From Ciona savignyi (taxonomy: Eukaryota; Chordata; Ascidiacea; Phlebobranchia; Cionidae): DNA of 64,000 bases. Location: assembly GCA_000149265.1 (NCBI GenBank), contig CH000599.1, positions 1 through 64,000 of the forward strand. Reading direction: 5' to 3'. The position numbers were made by a program, and so were the translations under genes. Below the pieces are notes generated by a model. That model made no database searches. It saw nothing but the letters and a program-made list of their open reading frames with translations, and had not been told where the DNA came from. This document shows positions 44,762 to 57,572 of this stretch, one piece after another. Numbering within the stretch: position 1 is the first letter of the stretch; each line of letters starts with the position of its first letter.

Positions 44762-45182
44762 GGAGTGCGACATCGTGTGAAGGGAAAACTGGGGAGGGGG
44801 TTGGGTGGATGGTGGGGGGTTGGTGGGTTTGGGGGGTGGAAAGGTCCGCGGGAATCCCCATGGGTGAATCAGGGGACGATTTTGGGGGAATCACCTTCGG
44901 GAAGGCGTCGAGCATTCGTGGGGTGGATGCGCGGTCGAAGTCGTTTCGCGATCGCTTTGCGTTCGGGGGGTCAACTGGGTTCAAACTTCGTTTCTTACTT
45001 CGCTGGGTGGATGTCGGGGAGTCGGATTCTTCTCGAAGCTTCGATTCCTTCGGGGAAAATCTCCCGCTGATGATATTCTCGATCGAGAAGTTGATTTTCG
45101 ATTTCGGCGAATTTTCCGGGGGTGAAGTGTGATTTGTCTTCGTCGCTAGATGGCGACACGGAGGAGGATCTCTCGATTTCCT
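44762..45182 (-). pseudogene. FoxB: FoxB copy 3, untranslated 3' half
   Basis: Sequence matching the FoxB middle and C-terminal half downstream of the early stop, including the region for the eh1-like motif, plus further indels in G runs near 44832-44850. The reading frame is no longer connected to the forkhead domain. Confidence 0.75.
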
Positions 45183-45977
45183 TCAGGAGTCGGTTGGGTG
45201 GGGTTGGTGTGGGGTAAACGGGGGAATCCCGGGAACCGAGGTAAACATCGAATATTTGACGTCACTTCCAGGGTTTATGACGTTACCAGCCGCCATTTTG
45301 TTCATCGCGTTGCGGAAACCAGTCATTGCAGACCGGAAGTACGCGACCGCGGCCGCCGTCGTTTCCGGGTTCTGGAAAACCGGGAAGTTTGGAAGGAAGT
45401 GGGGGTTGACTGGGTGACCCACCACCCCTGGTTTCATTGGGGGGTATCTCGCAGTGGGGAAAGTCCCGAAACAGGGTTGGTGTGAGAGAAACTGCTGGTG
45501 AGCTTGGTAGATTCGGTTTCTCTCAATTTGTGTTTCGCCGATGATGTTAAGTCCGATCTCCTTCCCATAATTATGACTCATATGTTGGTAGTGTGACATC
45601 ATAGAAGGGTTGACGCCATTTTGGATCCCAGATTGAGGAAAGTCGGTCTTGAATCTCTTGCGTCGTCGGAGGAAACTCCCGTTCTCGAACATTTCCCCGC
45701 AGGTCGGATGAAGCTCCCACAGACTCCCCTTGCCCGGCTGGTCGCCTCTTCGCGGGATCTTCACGAAACAATCGTTGAATGAGAGGTTGTGACGTAATGA
45801 GTTCTGCCATCGCTGCGTGTTAGCGCGGTAGAATGGGAACCTGTCCATGATGTAGCGGTATATCTCCGAGAGACTCATCATTTTGTTCGGGGAGGATTGG
45901 ATTGCCATGGCTGTGAGAGCGATGTAGGAATATGGAGGTTTCTGCTCTCCGTATGAGTCTCTTCCTGGCCGCGGCAT
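45183..45977 (-). CDS. FoxB: FoxB-type forkhead transcription factor, copy 3 (truncated)
   Basis: Single exon from the ATG at 45977 to a TGA at 45183; 264 residues against 439-452 in copies 1 and 4. The forkhead domain is complete ([42 protein letters not shown]) with one change in the wing region, GSLWELHP instead of GSLWGLHP. A 2-base insertion (ttcaggagtc against ttcgagtc) after PHQPHPTDS creates the stop. A further 1-base insertion lies about 45 bases on. The predicted protein lacks the eh1-like FSIENIISG motif and all downstream sequence. If expressed, it would bind DNA without that co-repressor contact. Sequencing error remains possible. Confidence 0.82.
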   Translation of the reverse strand: MPRPGRDSYGEQKPPYSYIALTAMAIQSSPNKMMSLSEIYRYIMDRFPFYRANTQRWQNSLRHNLSFNDCFVKIPRRGDQPGKGSLWELHPTCGEMFENGSFLRRRKRFKTDFPQSGIQNGVNPSMMSHYQHMSHNYGKEIGLNIIGETQIERNRIYQAHQQFLSHQPCFGTFPTARYPPMKPGVVGHPVNPHFLPNFPVFQNPETTAAAVAYFRSAMTGFRNAMNKMAAGNVINPGSDVKYSMFTSVPGIPPFTPHQPHPTDS

Positions 45978-48900
45978 CTTCGGGAACGATTCTTACAAGT
46001 TTTCACAACAAAAATTAAGTCAATTTCTGTAAAGGCAAAATAACAAAATTAGTTTGTTGATGTGTTTTTTATTCTTTACAACGGACGATAAGTATAAGTA
46101 GGCTGGTAACGAAAAATACAAAAGGAAATCTAAACTAAGATATATTTTTTTAGTTTTAGGTAAATACATATATAGAGAGTTTTCAAAGTAAAATTAGTAT
46201 ATATCTGTTTAAAGATAAATTACTAAACTGACTGATTTATTCCTACAATTCTAAACCTGCATTACTGAGTTCCCGCCAAATACGTCATATCCGATTGAAC
46301 TTCTGACTGAATTCACTTTCAAAATGGCGACCCATTGTTGAAACGGCCAAAGACAAAACTTCAACGTTTCCAACTTTCAACAATTAGCTTTCAATCCAGC
46401 AATTAATAGTTCGACTTTCCCACGCTTTGATCAACTATTTCCCCATTGGAGTCGATAACTCTCTAAGTATAATCCGTCTTGAGTGATTACTTAACTATAT
46501 TTGCTCAAAATGTTTCTAAATATACAACTTGATAGCATGGACTTTTCCTAACAAAATGAACTCCGACGAAAAGTTATCGCTTAACCATATTCTTCTACTG
46601 TTTCTAAAGATTTATTTGAATTTATACGGGTTTCGCTGACCGAAAAGCAAATTGTACTTTCCGTTTCGAATCCGCTTTCTATTCGAGCAACCGAGCAAGT
46701 GATATTCAGCACGTGCGAACAACGCTTATATACTCGCGCCTTTTTCTTTTTTCCTCACTCCGATGATGACGTAGGGAGGCCAAAGCAAAGGTTTGCGTCA
46801 GCCCAGCTGGTAGAAATCAACGAAGCATCGATTTTTGCGCGAAAACAACAAGTTTCTATTATTTAATGACGTATATATGACGTTGTTTGATAAATAAGCA
46901 TGTTGCAAATAACGTGTTTTGTTTGATTGTTGCGTCACAACCAAAGATTTGAGGTTTAGCGACCACGTCTAAATACACCGAAACTTAATAATTGATGGGA
47001 TTTAAGATGAGTTTTAACGACTGTCGTTTTGCCGATTTTTCCCGCTTTCTAATTTTTCATCGAAGGTCCTGCTTCGTGTTTTCATCGTGGAAACAAAAAA
47101 ATGGAAAAAACATCGAAAATTCTCTTTCTTTTCCGATTTAGTGCATCTTTACTTGAGAATTTATATGTAAATTGAGTTAATTAAAAAATAGGTTTAAAAC
47201 CGTGTTTGTCGCAGCTAGCAAAATGTTCTGTTTAATCAATTATTCGTACTTTACGATTTAGTTCGAATTAATTAAAAACTATACTCCATATCTATCTATA
47301 AAAATATAAACTTTCTATTATTTAATCGCAAATTTTTTTTTATAAAAAAAAATCTTTTTTACTCGTGGAATGTAATTAGCTTATGAAAATAAATAATGAA
47401 TAACTTTCTAGTTGGGTTTAAACTAAATAGTTTTTTGATTAATATTTTAATTTTTGTAATTTTCTTTATAAATCAAGCAAAAAAATGTTTGTTTAAAAAA
47501 AACTTTGTTTTCTAGGAATATTTTACATTGCTGATCAATCAAGCATGACAAATCACGTGACCTTTGTACGTCATCGCTTGATTAATTGGACAAATAAAGT
47601 GAAATTTCAATTAAAACAGAATCAGTTTCGTCGAGAACAGCTGCGCTTTCCCTCTGTTGGATGTTTATGACGTCACAATACATTTACGCGCTTCAGGTTT
47701 GTTTGGTTATTACGTCACAATTGACCTCGCGCGACGCAATTGTTAGCAGGTGTAGCAATTAAGAATAAATTTAGTTTAATTAAAGAATTAATGAGTTGGT
47801 ATTTAACCAGGCACACGTGGTTGGGCATTATGGAGGGTTCGGTTTACTATGGGGATTCGATCAATGTTTGTTTATATGGAAATTTCGATATAAAGTTAAA
47901 ATTAATAAAATCTTCTAAATTATTAAACATTTTTTAACGTTGCAAATTTAAATTAAAAATTGCATATTTTTATTTCGTGATAATTTATGTACAAATAGTG
48001 TTAAATATTTGTTTATATTAAAATTTCGACAAAACTTTATAAAAATCTTAATGGTCCAAAATTATACTTGGATTATTGCCAAATAAAATATCGGATTATT
48101 TAAACAAAATATTTGTTTAAGAGAAACATGTTTACTTTTAATTCTTTGCAGCAAAAGTATTAAAACTTCGCCCCAAAATTATCATTTTTTAAATCCACAT
48201 TGAAACAAACCGTTGGGTTTTTACATTTTATTCCTAATTACAAGGGGGTGAACAATCTTATCAGTGAAATTGATTAATTTTCTTAAAGTCACGAAAAGTC
48301 AAGTGTGTAATGTGTTCTTTCCTAACCAGCTTCATATTTAACTCGAATGTCTCATTGAATTAAGTTGAAAGATCTCCCAGTAATTGGCAATTTCTCGCTT
48401 ATTTGCCTCCATTGATTGCGCGTTGGGTCTTCGCGTCGCGTTTTCGATCGTCGCGGATGATCCACCATTGTGGGGGGTGTCCCTCAGATATTTATCCGCG
48501 CGAAGGAACTTCAATAATTACACGGTTATGAGAAAATCCAATATTTCCGACCAAAACATATATTTCACAAACGCAACTTAATTGAACCACAAACACACAA
48601 GGTATGACGTGTCCACACGGGATTCGACGTCACAATGGACATCCATGGGAACGTCACAATCCGGTTTTAATTAATTGAAAGAAAACCAGGCGACAAACAG
48701 ACGAGACTAAACCCTGCGGAAGGCGGCAAACCAGCATTTGTATGGGGATGTGGGATAATGTAGATTTAGCCTTAATTTGCAAACTATCGCTTCATATACA
48801 TGGGAATGGTTTAATGTGGCGGTTAATCGGGTTTCATCGACAGTTTAAGTTTTCAACAAAGTTTTAGTCTTTCCGGGATTAGAGGTATCTATTTTGGGGA

Positions 48901-51900
48901 AACACCGCAGAAATTTGTTCATATTGATCAAACAGTTCGTAAGATTTAATTAACATTAAAAATTGCCTTTGTAAGTGCGCCATGTAGCCTTTAAGCCACG
49001 TCACTCAAACGAATACACCACCAAATATTTTAAAAATATCGATTTTATTAGTAATTATGTGGATACCTTACTTGGTAACCTGGACAAGAAGCAGCGAAAA
49101 CAACTTTCATCATAATTCCGTGTTTCGAAAAATGGGGAGGGGGGTAATTTGTGACGTAATGCTTGATATTTATGACGTAATACTTGATATATGTGACGCA
49201 ACATACAGTATTGTTGTTATTCAAAACAGGTTTAAGGCAACAATTCATTATTTTCTAGAATTTCAATATTTGGTCGAAACCACGAATTCATCGATTGACC
49301 GCGCACTGAAATACGTCACAGTAGAGTTTATTACGTCATATTGGACCTCTGCAAAGCACAATGTTGAATAATGGGGGTTTGGAAAAAACAACGTTTGGAA
49401 ATAAGTAAACAAGAGAAAATATACATTTGTTTGAAGAAATGAAAACTCTGGTTGTTGTTGTTGGTTTCGAGGTAGTTGCGGTGTATCGGACAGGTGGTGC
49501 GCTTATCAAGGTTGAGTTGCGTACAATCAACCACCATGATAAGAATATGTCCGATCATCAAACAATTAATATCATTCGGCGGCTTGCGGTTGCGCATATC
49601 CCGTTTGGTTGTTTACAATCATTCAAACAGTAGTTTCGCTAAATATCAACATCTGTTGTTTATATTCAACGGATATTTATGTTGCTCTCTACATTGCGAC
49701 ACCTGGCCCGACCGATCGCCATCAAAATGGCGGCGATGGAGGCATCGTATTCCCGCGGTGACCTCTCTCGCGTCCCCTTCTCGCTTAGATCGATCAAATT
49801 GAGTCTCCGAGGTGTGAATGGCGGAACGACTGCTATAGTAAACAGAGGTAAACAAAGTCGCGTTTGTTTTATTGCCGCGTTTAATTTTCTATTGTGTTGG
49901 TACTTGGCTATGTGCACAGGTGTTCATGCCAGCCATCTAAACCACAGACGACGCAGTTAAAACGCAACAATTGCGTTATGACGAACAGCCATGTAATATT
50001 TGCACAGAAGTAAAGATGACTGTACCATTCATTCATAAGCATATGTGCAAAACATGCATTAACCGGTTATAGTGTGTCAATAAAACAAAAATTAATCATT
50101 AGGCATTTTATCCATCTGTTTCATATTAATTAAATATCCGCCATATTCTTAAGCGCAAATAATTCTTTAAGAATACCCTATATTTTTTAAATTTTAACAA
50201 ATCACTATTTTTGTGTTAAAATTTTGAAATTTCTATTTTCCCCCCAAAAAATCGATAACACGTGACTTCACATTAGAATTGGCGATTTCATTGCAATTAA
50301 ATACAAATATGGAGATCATATATAATCTCCATATAATCCGTCCCTTTAATAAATGACACCTCATACATGTGAGTAATGTGGGCTGCTAAACCCCCCCAAA
50401 CACATGGTGGACTTAAATAATGATCATTAGAACGCGGATAATACATATGATCCTTATGCTTATCGCGTATAATGCCTCCCAAGTATTATACCGCCCCTGG
50501 TTGCAGCCATTCGGCGCCACATACTACATAGAATTGGTTACGATATAATATTTGAAGTAGGAAGAATAGAGTCTGCAGCGTTCAACTAAGCAAGTGTTTT
50601 TGCTTAAAATATCTTCAACGCATCGATTATAATTAAAACTGCACAGTATTTTGAAGCTTCAATGGGGAAATGGTGTTGGTAGCTAATAATTAATCGAGTC
50701 TTTTAAATACTTTGATTAAATAGATAACATTGGGTTAGTGGGGTATAATTAAGATAATATTTCCATATATTCTTACAACATCTTGATATTCAATTCACTA
50801 AATGTGATTATATCTATAATGAAAACAAAGGTTGACGTAAAAAGATATTTATAATAAAGATTTAATAGAGATATATTTTTCTATTGTCAATATAAAATAT
50901 GAAGATTAAAATTTGTTGAAAATTGTCAACATTAGTTTAAAGTCACCTCAATTGGCGCTCAGCACCAATCAACGCGGTCGGTTTATAAGCGATCTGGTGT
51001 TTGTGAACCCGGGTTTGGTGGCTCATTATAAGTCGTCCTCGTAACATGTTACGAATGTGGAAAGTACCAACTCAATACATACCAGTCAAATATGACAATC
51101 TTTGTTGGAACCTGAATATTCCATATCCGAGGCCGCTTCGTCGAACGCATCATTACGAGTACGATATTTAGCCTGGTAGCTTGCCTGTACACTTTCAGTA
51201 AATATTTTGGTTCACAATTCCAAGTCAGGTATGGTGAAGAAATATTTATATATTCAATCTGAGTATTTCGTGCTCGAGGTTTCCTCGTCGACGATTCTAC
51301 CGCGTTTATCGCGTTGATTGTGAAATAACAATGTGAGTTGTGACGTCAGACTCACATATCTATAATGAATTCGAAACTGCCACGTCATAAATCCGATTAT
51401 TCGCGTACAATGGCGTAAAGCACACGCGATAGCTACTTCAATCGCGAATTATATCGATGCTTGTATTATGACGTCATAATGATAATAACATTGTTCCATT
51501 GTCTATATTTGATTTCTCGAATATGGATCTCGAATTGCAATCTATCAAAATGAAACCATTATCACGTCATATTGTAAAGTGCATTGTTAATCCCGAGTTG
51601 GCAGGGAATTCCCCCGATGACGTATAGGCCGCTTTGAAGGTTCATCTACTTTAGGTCACGTGACACATGCCAACAATCATCGCATTCGAGAATTGACAAC
51701 AATTAAAGCGACGCCAATAATTGAAATATTCATCCGCCAAATAACAAGATCGAAAATTGCGGAAAAATCTGTGCTTAATAAATAACAACCTTGTCACAAT
51801 ATAAAAAATATGTGAATGCACAAATAATTCACCGCCGACCATTTTAACTGTATAATATACATTGAACCGCAATATAGTTGAATTGATTTATTATTTTCAT

Positions 51901-52435
51901 GGAGTTCAATATGTTCTTACAAAGCTTGTAACTATATATGTCTTCTTGGTGTTTCTATAATGAAATTGACAACAATTACGGCCATGTCATTCATTATCAT
52001 TTAATAGATTAACGCGGCCGATATAAATAACGAATTCTACACAAATGGTCTTGGTGATAAGCCCATCATGGGTTCGAAACTCAGCTCGGTAAATAAGGAG
52101 CAAAGCAACCGTTTTATTAAGAACTTATAATGGGCTCGTTACCAGGTCCGCTTTGTATATAAATTGGTGTATGTATCGGTGGGGGGTTAACCATTCGGCC
52201 ACACGACCGAGGCAATCGCTCTTCACTTAGAGGTTTCTTGGACACAGGTTCAAAAACCTCCATTCACGTGAGCTGTAAAACTCACAACTACCAATGCTTT
52301 ATTTGTTTACAGCCCTATATTTACAACTTGCAAAGGTTCAATCGAGGTGAGAATAAATTAACGGTCGTGTTTGTGATTGAATCGATTTGTAAACGATTAA
52401 TTCCGTTTCTAAATGTGCAATAAAACAACACATTA
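45978..52435. other. Unit 3 intergenic DNA, conserved blocks P to E
   Basis: Block positions: P 46660-46880, Q 47522-47855, A 48285-48915 (with a local rearrangement around 48560-48660), B 49495-49970 (GTAAACA at 49838 and 49848), C 50246-50520, D 51265-51640, tRNA-like repeat 52045-52210, E 52260-52435. No other gene recognised. Confidence 0.5.
52313..52423 (+). CDS. Candidate terminal exon, unit 3
   Basis: Homologue of 29603-29713: 36 codons, PYIYNLQRFN to PFLNVQ, TAA overlapping AATAAA. One synonymous GTA/GTG change and one I-to-F change. The inverted repeat around the acceptor is degraded here while the coding part is kept. Confidence 0.3.
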   Translation, partial: PYIYNLQRFNRGENKLTVVFVIESICKRLIPFLNVQ

Positions 52436-53036
52436 TAACATAGCAACTTTCTTTAATTGATATCGTTTCATTACCTTTTAAGAGGCAACCCTATCAAACG
52501 ATAAATAATATTTAAGTAAACTCACAAGCAAATAAATAAAGCTGTAAGTGGTTTAAACTGAGCAAACATTATTTAATTAAAAATGATAAAAAATAACAAA
52601 TTTCACATAAAAAAATTTCTTAGTTCATTTTTAAATAAGTATTCGAACAAATATAACGCAAGTGTGAGTAGTTTAAACCGAGCAAACGTTCAAAAACTAA
52701 TAAAATATAACACACAATTCCACATGAAAAACTTTGGTTTAATCCTGTAATTTAGTGTCAGCAAAATCAACTAATCCGACGAATCGAATTAACAACAACC
52801 AATTTTACTAATTATTCGTGAAAACTATTTAAAACCCGTGAAATTGCACGTAAAACAAATCACGGAAGTGAAATTTAGCGGAAAATCGAAGATTATTCGA
52901 CGTAAACGATAAAATAAACAGTGATTTGATGAATTGTTTTAAAAGACAAAAGAAACTAATTATCGGTCAAACTTATCGAAAATCTGAATGTTTGATTCGT
53001 TTCCTTTTATTTTCTATTTGACTTTCACAAGTTTAT

Positions 53037-53271
53037 GTAGTTCCGATAGCCCTATCGGTAGCGCGTCGGACTATCAACCGAATGGGACTGGCATCGAAAC
53101 AAGCAGGCAGCTATTGTCTATAAGATATACAAAGTTCTTAATTTGCGTCGCCTGAACCCAACGGAATAATGAATTCTAATGAATTGAAGGAACATGTGAA
53201 TCATACACAACGCACTGTTATAGCCCCAGTAACCCGACGGTGGACGCGAGGTGTTCTGACGATTAACTACA
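53037..53271 (+). repeat. SINE with alternative tRNA-like head, unit 3
   Basis: Same insertion as 30217-30450 (tccgatagccctatcggtag head), with independent substitutions. Confidence 0.7.
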
Positions 53272-54944
53272 TCATACAACTCTTAAGTTTGTTTATTTTA
53301 TATCGAGGCTAGTTTCGATTATACCTGTTGTATAAGAGTAGCATTTGATACAATACAATCGTGTGTTAATTTCCAAGATATTATTTGATAATAAATTCTC
53401 CACGGTAAATGCATTAGAAGTGTTTGAACTTCAAAATAAACCAAAGATATCAAGTTAATGGGGTTTGAAATTGATACATTGTTTCAACCATAAACACCAT
53501 TCTCTTCAATTGTTACGTTTGACTGGTAATGAAAGACACGTTTCTTACGTCACAAAGTCATTGTCATGGAATTTTGTTTTCCCGCCAAATATTAACCCAA
53601 CATACGCGAGTACTTTCGTTGGGGAAATAAATCGAAGTTTAAATCATCAACTTTGACATATATTAGCCTGTGATAGTTGGCATGCAAAGTCTATTTAAAC
53701 GTTGCTGAGTTTATTTTTAATCCACGTCGTCCATTTGACCAGTTACCAGCATATTTATTCCTAGCATATCTGGCTGGTAAGTTTAAATTATTGGCGACAG
53801 CTGAAACTTGTTACAACTTAAAGAAATCCATCATAAAATGAAACATTCAAGATATTTTGTTTAAATTGAAACGAAGACATGGTTTGTACACAAGACACCG
53901 ACATTCCTACACACCCAGTTATATCATCAACGCAAGTTTTTCCTTCCCGGGTTCGAATCCATGGATATAGATTCGTATTTTGGATATCTACTCTTCGCAT
54001 ACTTTATACAATCTTGGGTTGGATGTTAATTTCCTTCCAAATGTCGATTCAACCGGTTTCACCCTGGTTCTATGTGTTGTGCACACGACACGTGTCAACT
54101 GCTTTGGATGAGGTTGCCACGGATGACGTGGTTGACACGGATGACGTACATCTCGATGACGTACACCTGCTGAAGTTTAAGTTGTTGATTTAATGGGCGG
54201 AGTGTGTGGAAGACAATAGTCATTGTTTCGTATCAATTTGGTATTATCCACCGGTCAGTTATGCGCATGCGCGTCAAACTGTCAATCAAATCATCGGTTG
54301 CCTCGCATTGAAGTCCAAATAATTGTTTTGACAAATGACCCACAGGTGTTCGCTGATGTATAAGTGCTCAGTGTTTTAGTGGTTTACAACTGGACTCCAA
54401 TCAATCTTATATTCGCGGTGTAAAGTGTGAAACGAGGTGATATGTCTTGACAGGCGACGCCAGGTGCGATAGCAGGGAAATAGCGACGACGACGCAACAC
54501 GTGATTTAAACTCTTTGAAATGTGCGCCGGTAGCAAAACATGCGTCGGAAATCAAATAAAGCGATTACCTCGCGACGCGCGACTTCATTGTTACGTACAC
54601 AATGACGAAAGTGATAAAATAGAAGCGCAACTAATCGGTATATTGCGCACAGCAGTACTGCGCAGCCACATTCGAAGGTACACAGACGAATCAATACACG
54701 CTTGTAGTTAATAGTGTCACACACGCACAATCCACTTTACGTTGGCCCAATATACAAGTTTCTGATATATTACAACAAGTAACGAGAATATCGATGGATA
54801 ATATTAAGTATCTTTATAAAAAGGGTTATTTTTGAGGATAATAAAGCAAATTATTATTTTAACAGTTTTTGGTTGTATTTTGCCGCTTATTCTGTATTCT
54901 TTTTTAATTTGATATTTTGAAAAACTTCACATTTGGTCAGAGCA

Positions 54945-55010
54945 TAAGTTATGACGAAGCAAGTTATGACAAAGCAAGTTATGACGAAGCAAGTTATGAC
55001 GAAATATCGA
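54945..55010. repeat. 15-base tandem repeat, unit 3
   Basis: About four copies of agttatgacgaagca, one with gacaaag. Differs in copy number from 31887-31970. Confidence 0.88.
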
Positions 55011-55249
55011 GGAACAAATTGAAATATTGTTTCGTTGTTCCATTCTATACCCAGGGTATGGGAAGAGCTGCCTGGCTATTTATCAGAGAAAAACCCGATT
55101 CGAATCCACTCGAGTTAATGATTGTTTTGATATACACGACCGTGCTAGTCGTTTTCGTTTTATAGAGAAACCACTACGAGCTCAAGAGCGACATGATGCG
55201 GTGGAATCGGGAGAGATAGCACACAAGTGCTGTGAAATTGGGATAAAGC

Positions 55250-55442
55250 AGGATATTCATGTTTATCCCCGTGAATGGGAAAACCAAGGGGGTTATCACA
55301 CGGGCAATCGTCAGATCACCTAGCGCCCACCGTCGGGTTACCGAAGCTATTGCAGTGTGTTGTATATGATAGACACGTTCCTTCAATTTGGTAGAACCCA
55401 TTAATCCAATGGGTTATTTTGTCCAAGGACACAACCGAGAGG
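55250..55442 (-). repeat. SINE, unit 3
   Basis: Tail ggatattcatgtttatcccc, body acacgggcaatcgtcagatc, ttcaatttggtagaaccc, then a short jump to gtccaaggacacaaccgaga. More complete than its unit 1 homologue. Confidence 0.8.
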
Positions 55443-55799
55443 AAAGCAGCCGGATTCGATCCACTACGATGCATGGATTTCCGTGTTAAACCCCAAGCGA
55501 GCCCACCATTTGTTCCAGCAATGTTTCCAACCTTTAAACAAAGCAGGACTAGTTGGAAAAAGGATTATGACCGATTTGACGTCACACTCGTCACCTGAAG
55601 GACGATGCGTCCGTACAGAATGAATAAAAACAAACCAAACACTGCGAACCCTTTGACAAACAGTCTGTAAGTTATTGTGTTTGTAAGTTGTTAGCTAATG
55701 CGGGGATATGTCGACAAAATCAAATGTCCCTGTCTCACACAGTGAACTACAACACCGACTTTGCGCATGCGGCAAGTTATCCGACGATTATCCTACGTA

Positions 55800-55885
55800 G
55801 AGCCCAACATGGGGATTACCCCAACATGGGGATTACCCCAACATGGGGGTTACCCCAACATGGGAATTACCCCAACATGGGAATG
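55800..55885. repeat. 17-18-base tandem repeat, unit 3
   Basis: Five copies of cccaacatggggattac with small variations; three copies in unit 1. Confidence 0.88.
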
Positions 55886-55975
55886 ATGCTCCACCAAACC
55901 ATCAGTCCAGTAGTAATATGTCCGATTTGAATGAAACATCAAGATATTCAGGATTATTTTCATTCGTTTATTTTT

Positions 55976-56080
55976 TATCGGTCGAAGTCTCGAACCCTAG
56001 TTGGATTCGCCCTAAAGTTTTTAAACGGAATTGTTTGGTATTTGTATCGGTGACGTTAACCACTCGGCCACACGATCGTG
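55976..56080 (-). repeat. tRNA-Ser-like repeat, unit 3
   Basis: cggtcgaagtctcgaaccct to gacgttaaccactcggccac. Homologue of 32876-32970. Confidence 0.6.
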
Positions 56081-56252
56081 CATTCGTATATAGATGGAAG
56101 ATTGAAGGCGATAAATCGGTCACATACCCTCGTACCCACTGTCGGGTTACACGTGTTGTTATAGTAAAGACGTTTTAGTTCCAACTAAATTTAATCAGTC
56201 GCTGCAACATAATTTGAAATGTCTACGGTGAAAATCAATTATTTTATTTCGT

Positions 56253-57572
56253 TCACAAATTTTTTATTTTTCCAACCAAAATGAACACCGGACTCAATAG
56301 CGCAACCTGACGGCGGAGAAAATGTGTCAAAAATACAATTGTCAACAATGTTGGGATATATGGAGTGCGACATCGTGTGGAGGGAAAACTGGGGAGGGGG
56401 TTGGGTGGATGGTGGGGGGTCGGTGGGTTTGGGGGTGGAGGGTCCGGGGGAATCCCCATGGGTGAATCAGGGGACGGTTTTGGGGGAATCACCTTCGGGA
56501 AGGCGTCGAGCATTCGTGGGGTGGATGCGCGGTCGAAGTCGTTTCGCGATCGCTTTGCGTTCGGGGGGTCAACTGGGTTCAAACTTCGTTTCTTACTTCG
56601 CTGGGTGGATGTCGGGGAGTCGGATTCTTCTCGAAGCTTCGATTCCTTTGGGGAAAATCTCCCGCTGATGATATTCTCGATCGAGAAGTTGATTTTCGAT
56701 TTCGGCGAATTTTCCGGGGGTGAAGTGTGATTTTCTTCGTCGCTAGATGGCGACACGGAGGAGGATCTCTCGATTTCCTTCGAGTCGGTTGGGTGGGGTT
56801 GGTGTGGGGTGAACGGGGGAATCCCGGGAACCGAGGTAAACATCGAATATTTGACGTCACTTCCAGGGTTTATGACGTCACCAGCCGCCATTTTGTTCAT
56901 CGCGTTCCGGAAACCAGTCATTGCAGACCGGAAGTACGCGACCGCGGCCACCGTCATTTCCGGGTTCTGGAAAACCGGGAAGTTTGGAAGGAAGTGGGGG
57001 TTGACTGGGTGACCCACCACCCCTGGTTTCATTGGGGGGTATCTCGGAGTGGGGAAAGTACCGAAACGGGGTTGGTGTGAGAGAAACTGCTGGTGCGCTT
57101 GGTAGATTCGGTTTCTCTCAATTTGTGTTTCGCCGATGATGTTAAGTCCGATCTCCTTCCCATAATTATGACTCATATGTTGGTAGTGTGACATCATAGA
57201 AGGGGAGACGCCATCTTGGATCCCAGATTGATGGAAGTCGGTCTTGAATCTCTTGCGTCGTCGGAGGAAACTCCCGTTCTCGAACATTTCCCCGCAGGTC
57301 GGATGAAGCCCCCACAGACTCCCCTTGCCCGGCTGGTCGCCTCTTCGCGGGATCTTCACGAAACAATCGTTGAATGAGAGGTTGTGACGTAATGAGTTCT
57401 GCCATCGCTGCGTGTTAGCGCGGTAGAATGGGAACCTGTCCATGATGTAGCGGTATATCTCCGAGAGACTCATCATTTTGTTCGGGGAGGATTGGATTGC
57501 CATGGCTGTGAGAGCGATGTAGGAATATGGAGGTTTCTGCTCTCCGTATGAGTCTCTTCCTGGCCGCGGCAT
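56253..57572 (-). CDS. FoxB: FoxB-type forkhead transcription factor, copy 4
   Basis: Single exon, 439 residues from the ATG at 57572. The forkhead domain is intact and the eh1-like FSIENIISG motif is at about residues 296-304, followed by a basic serine-rich stretch ([18 protein letters not shown]). Near the end, two extra G bases in G runs (about 56439-56450) shift the frame after SPMGIP. The predicted tail becomes proline-rich ([16 protein letters not shown]) and then hydrophobic ([10 protein letters not shown]), unlike copies 1 and 2. Small differences from copy 2 include FHQSG and GVSPSMM. The domain and co-repressor motif make this the most complete gapless copy. The shifted tail may be real or a homopolymer error. 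Confidence 0.88.
   Translation of the reverse strand: MPRPGRDSYGEQKPPYSYIALTAMAIQSSPNKMMSLSEIYRYIMDRFPFYRANTQRWQNSLRHNLSFNDCFVKIPRRGDQPGKGSLWGLHPTCGEMFENGSFLRRRKRFKTDFHQSGIQDGVSPSMMSHYQHMSHNYGKEIGLNIIGETQIERNRIYQAHQQFLSHQPRFGTFPTPRYPPMKPGVVGHPVNPHFLPNFPVFQNPEMTVAAVAYFRSAMTGFRNAMNKMAAGDVINPGSDVKYSMFTSVPGIPPFTPHQPHPTDSKEIERSSSVSPSSDEENHTSPPENSPKSKINFSIENIISGRFSPKESKLREESDSPTSTQRSKKRSLNPVDPPNAKRSRNDFDRASTPRMLDAFPKVIPPKPSPDSPMGIPPDPPPPNPPTPHHPPNPLPSFPSTRCRTPYIPTLLTIVFLTHFLRRQVALLSPVFILVGKIKNL

Larger units (their letters stand above)
52436..56252. other. Unit 3 intergenic DNA, right part
   Basis: Alternative-head SINE 53037-53271; block F 53380-53830; segment shared with unit 2 about 53900-54185; NRF1 palindrome near 54262; block G 54290-54712; 15-base repeats 54945-55010; SINE 55250-55442; 17-base repeats 55800-55885; tRNA-like repeat 55976-56080. 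Confidence 0.5.
44762..56361. repeat. Array unit 3 (about 11.6 kb)
   Basis: Same order as unit 1 and with the same tandem repeats and alternative-head SINE. The region just upstream of its FoxB gene (about 46040-46440) differs from units 1, 2 and 4 and instead resembles the orphan fragment at 20900-21175. Confidence 0.85.
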
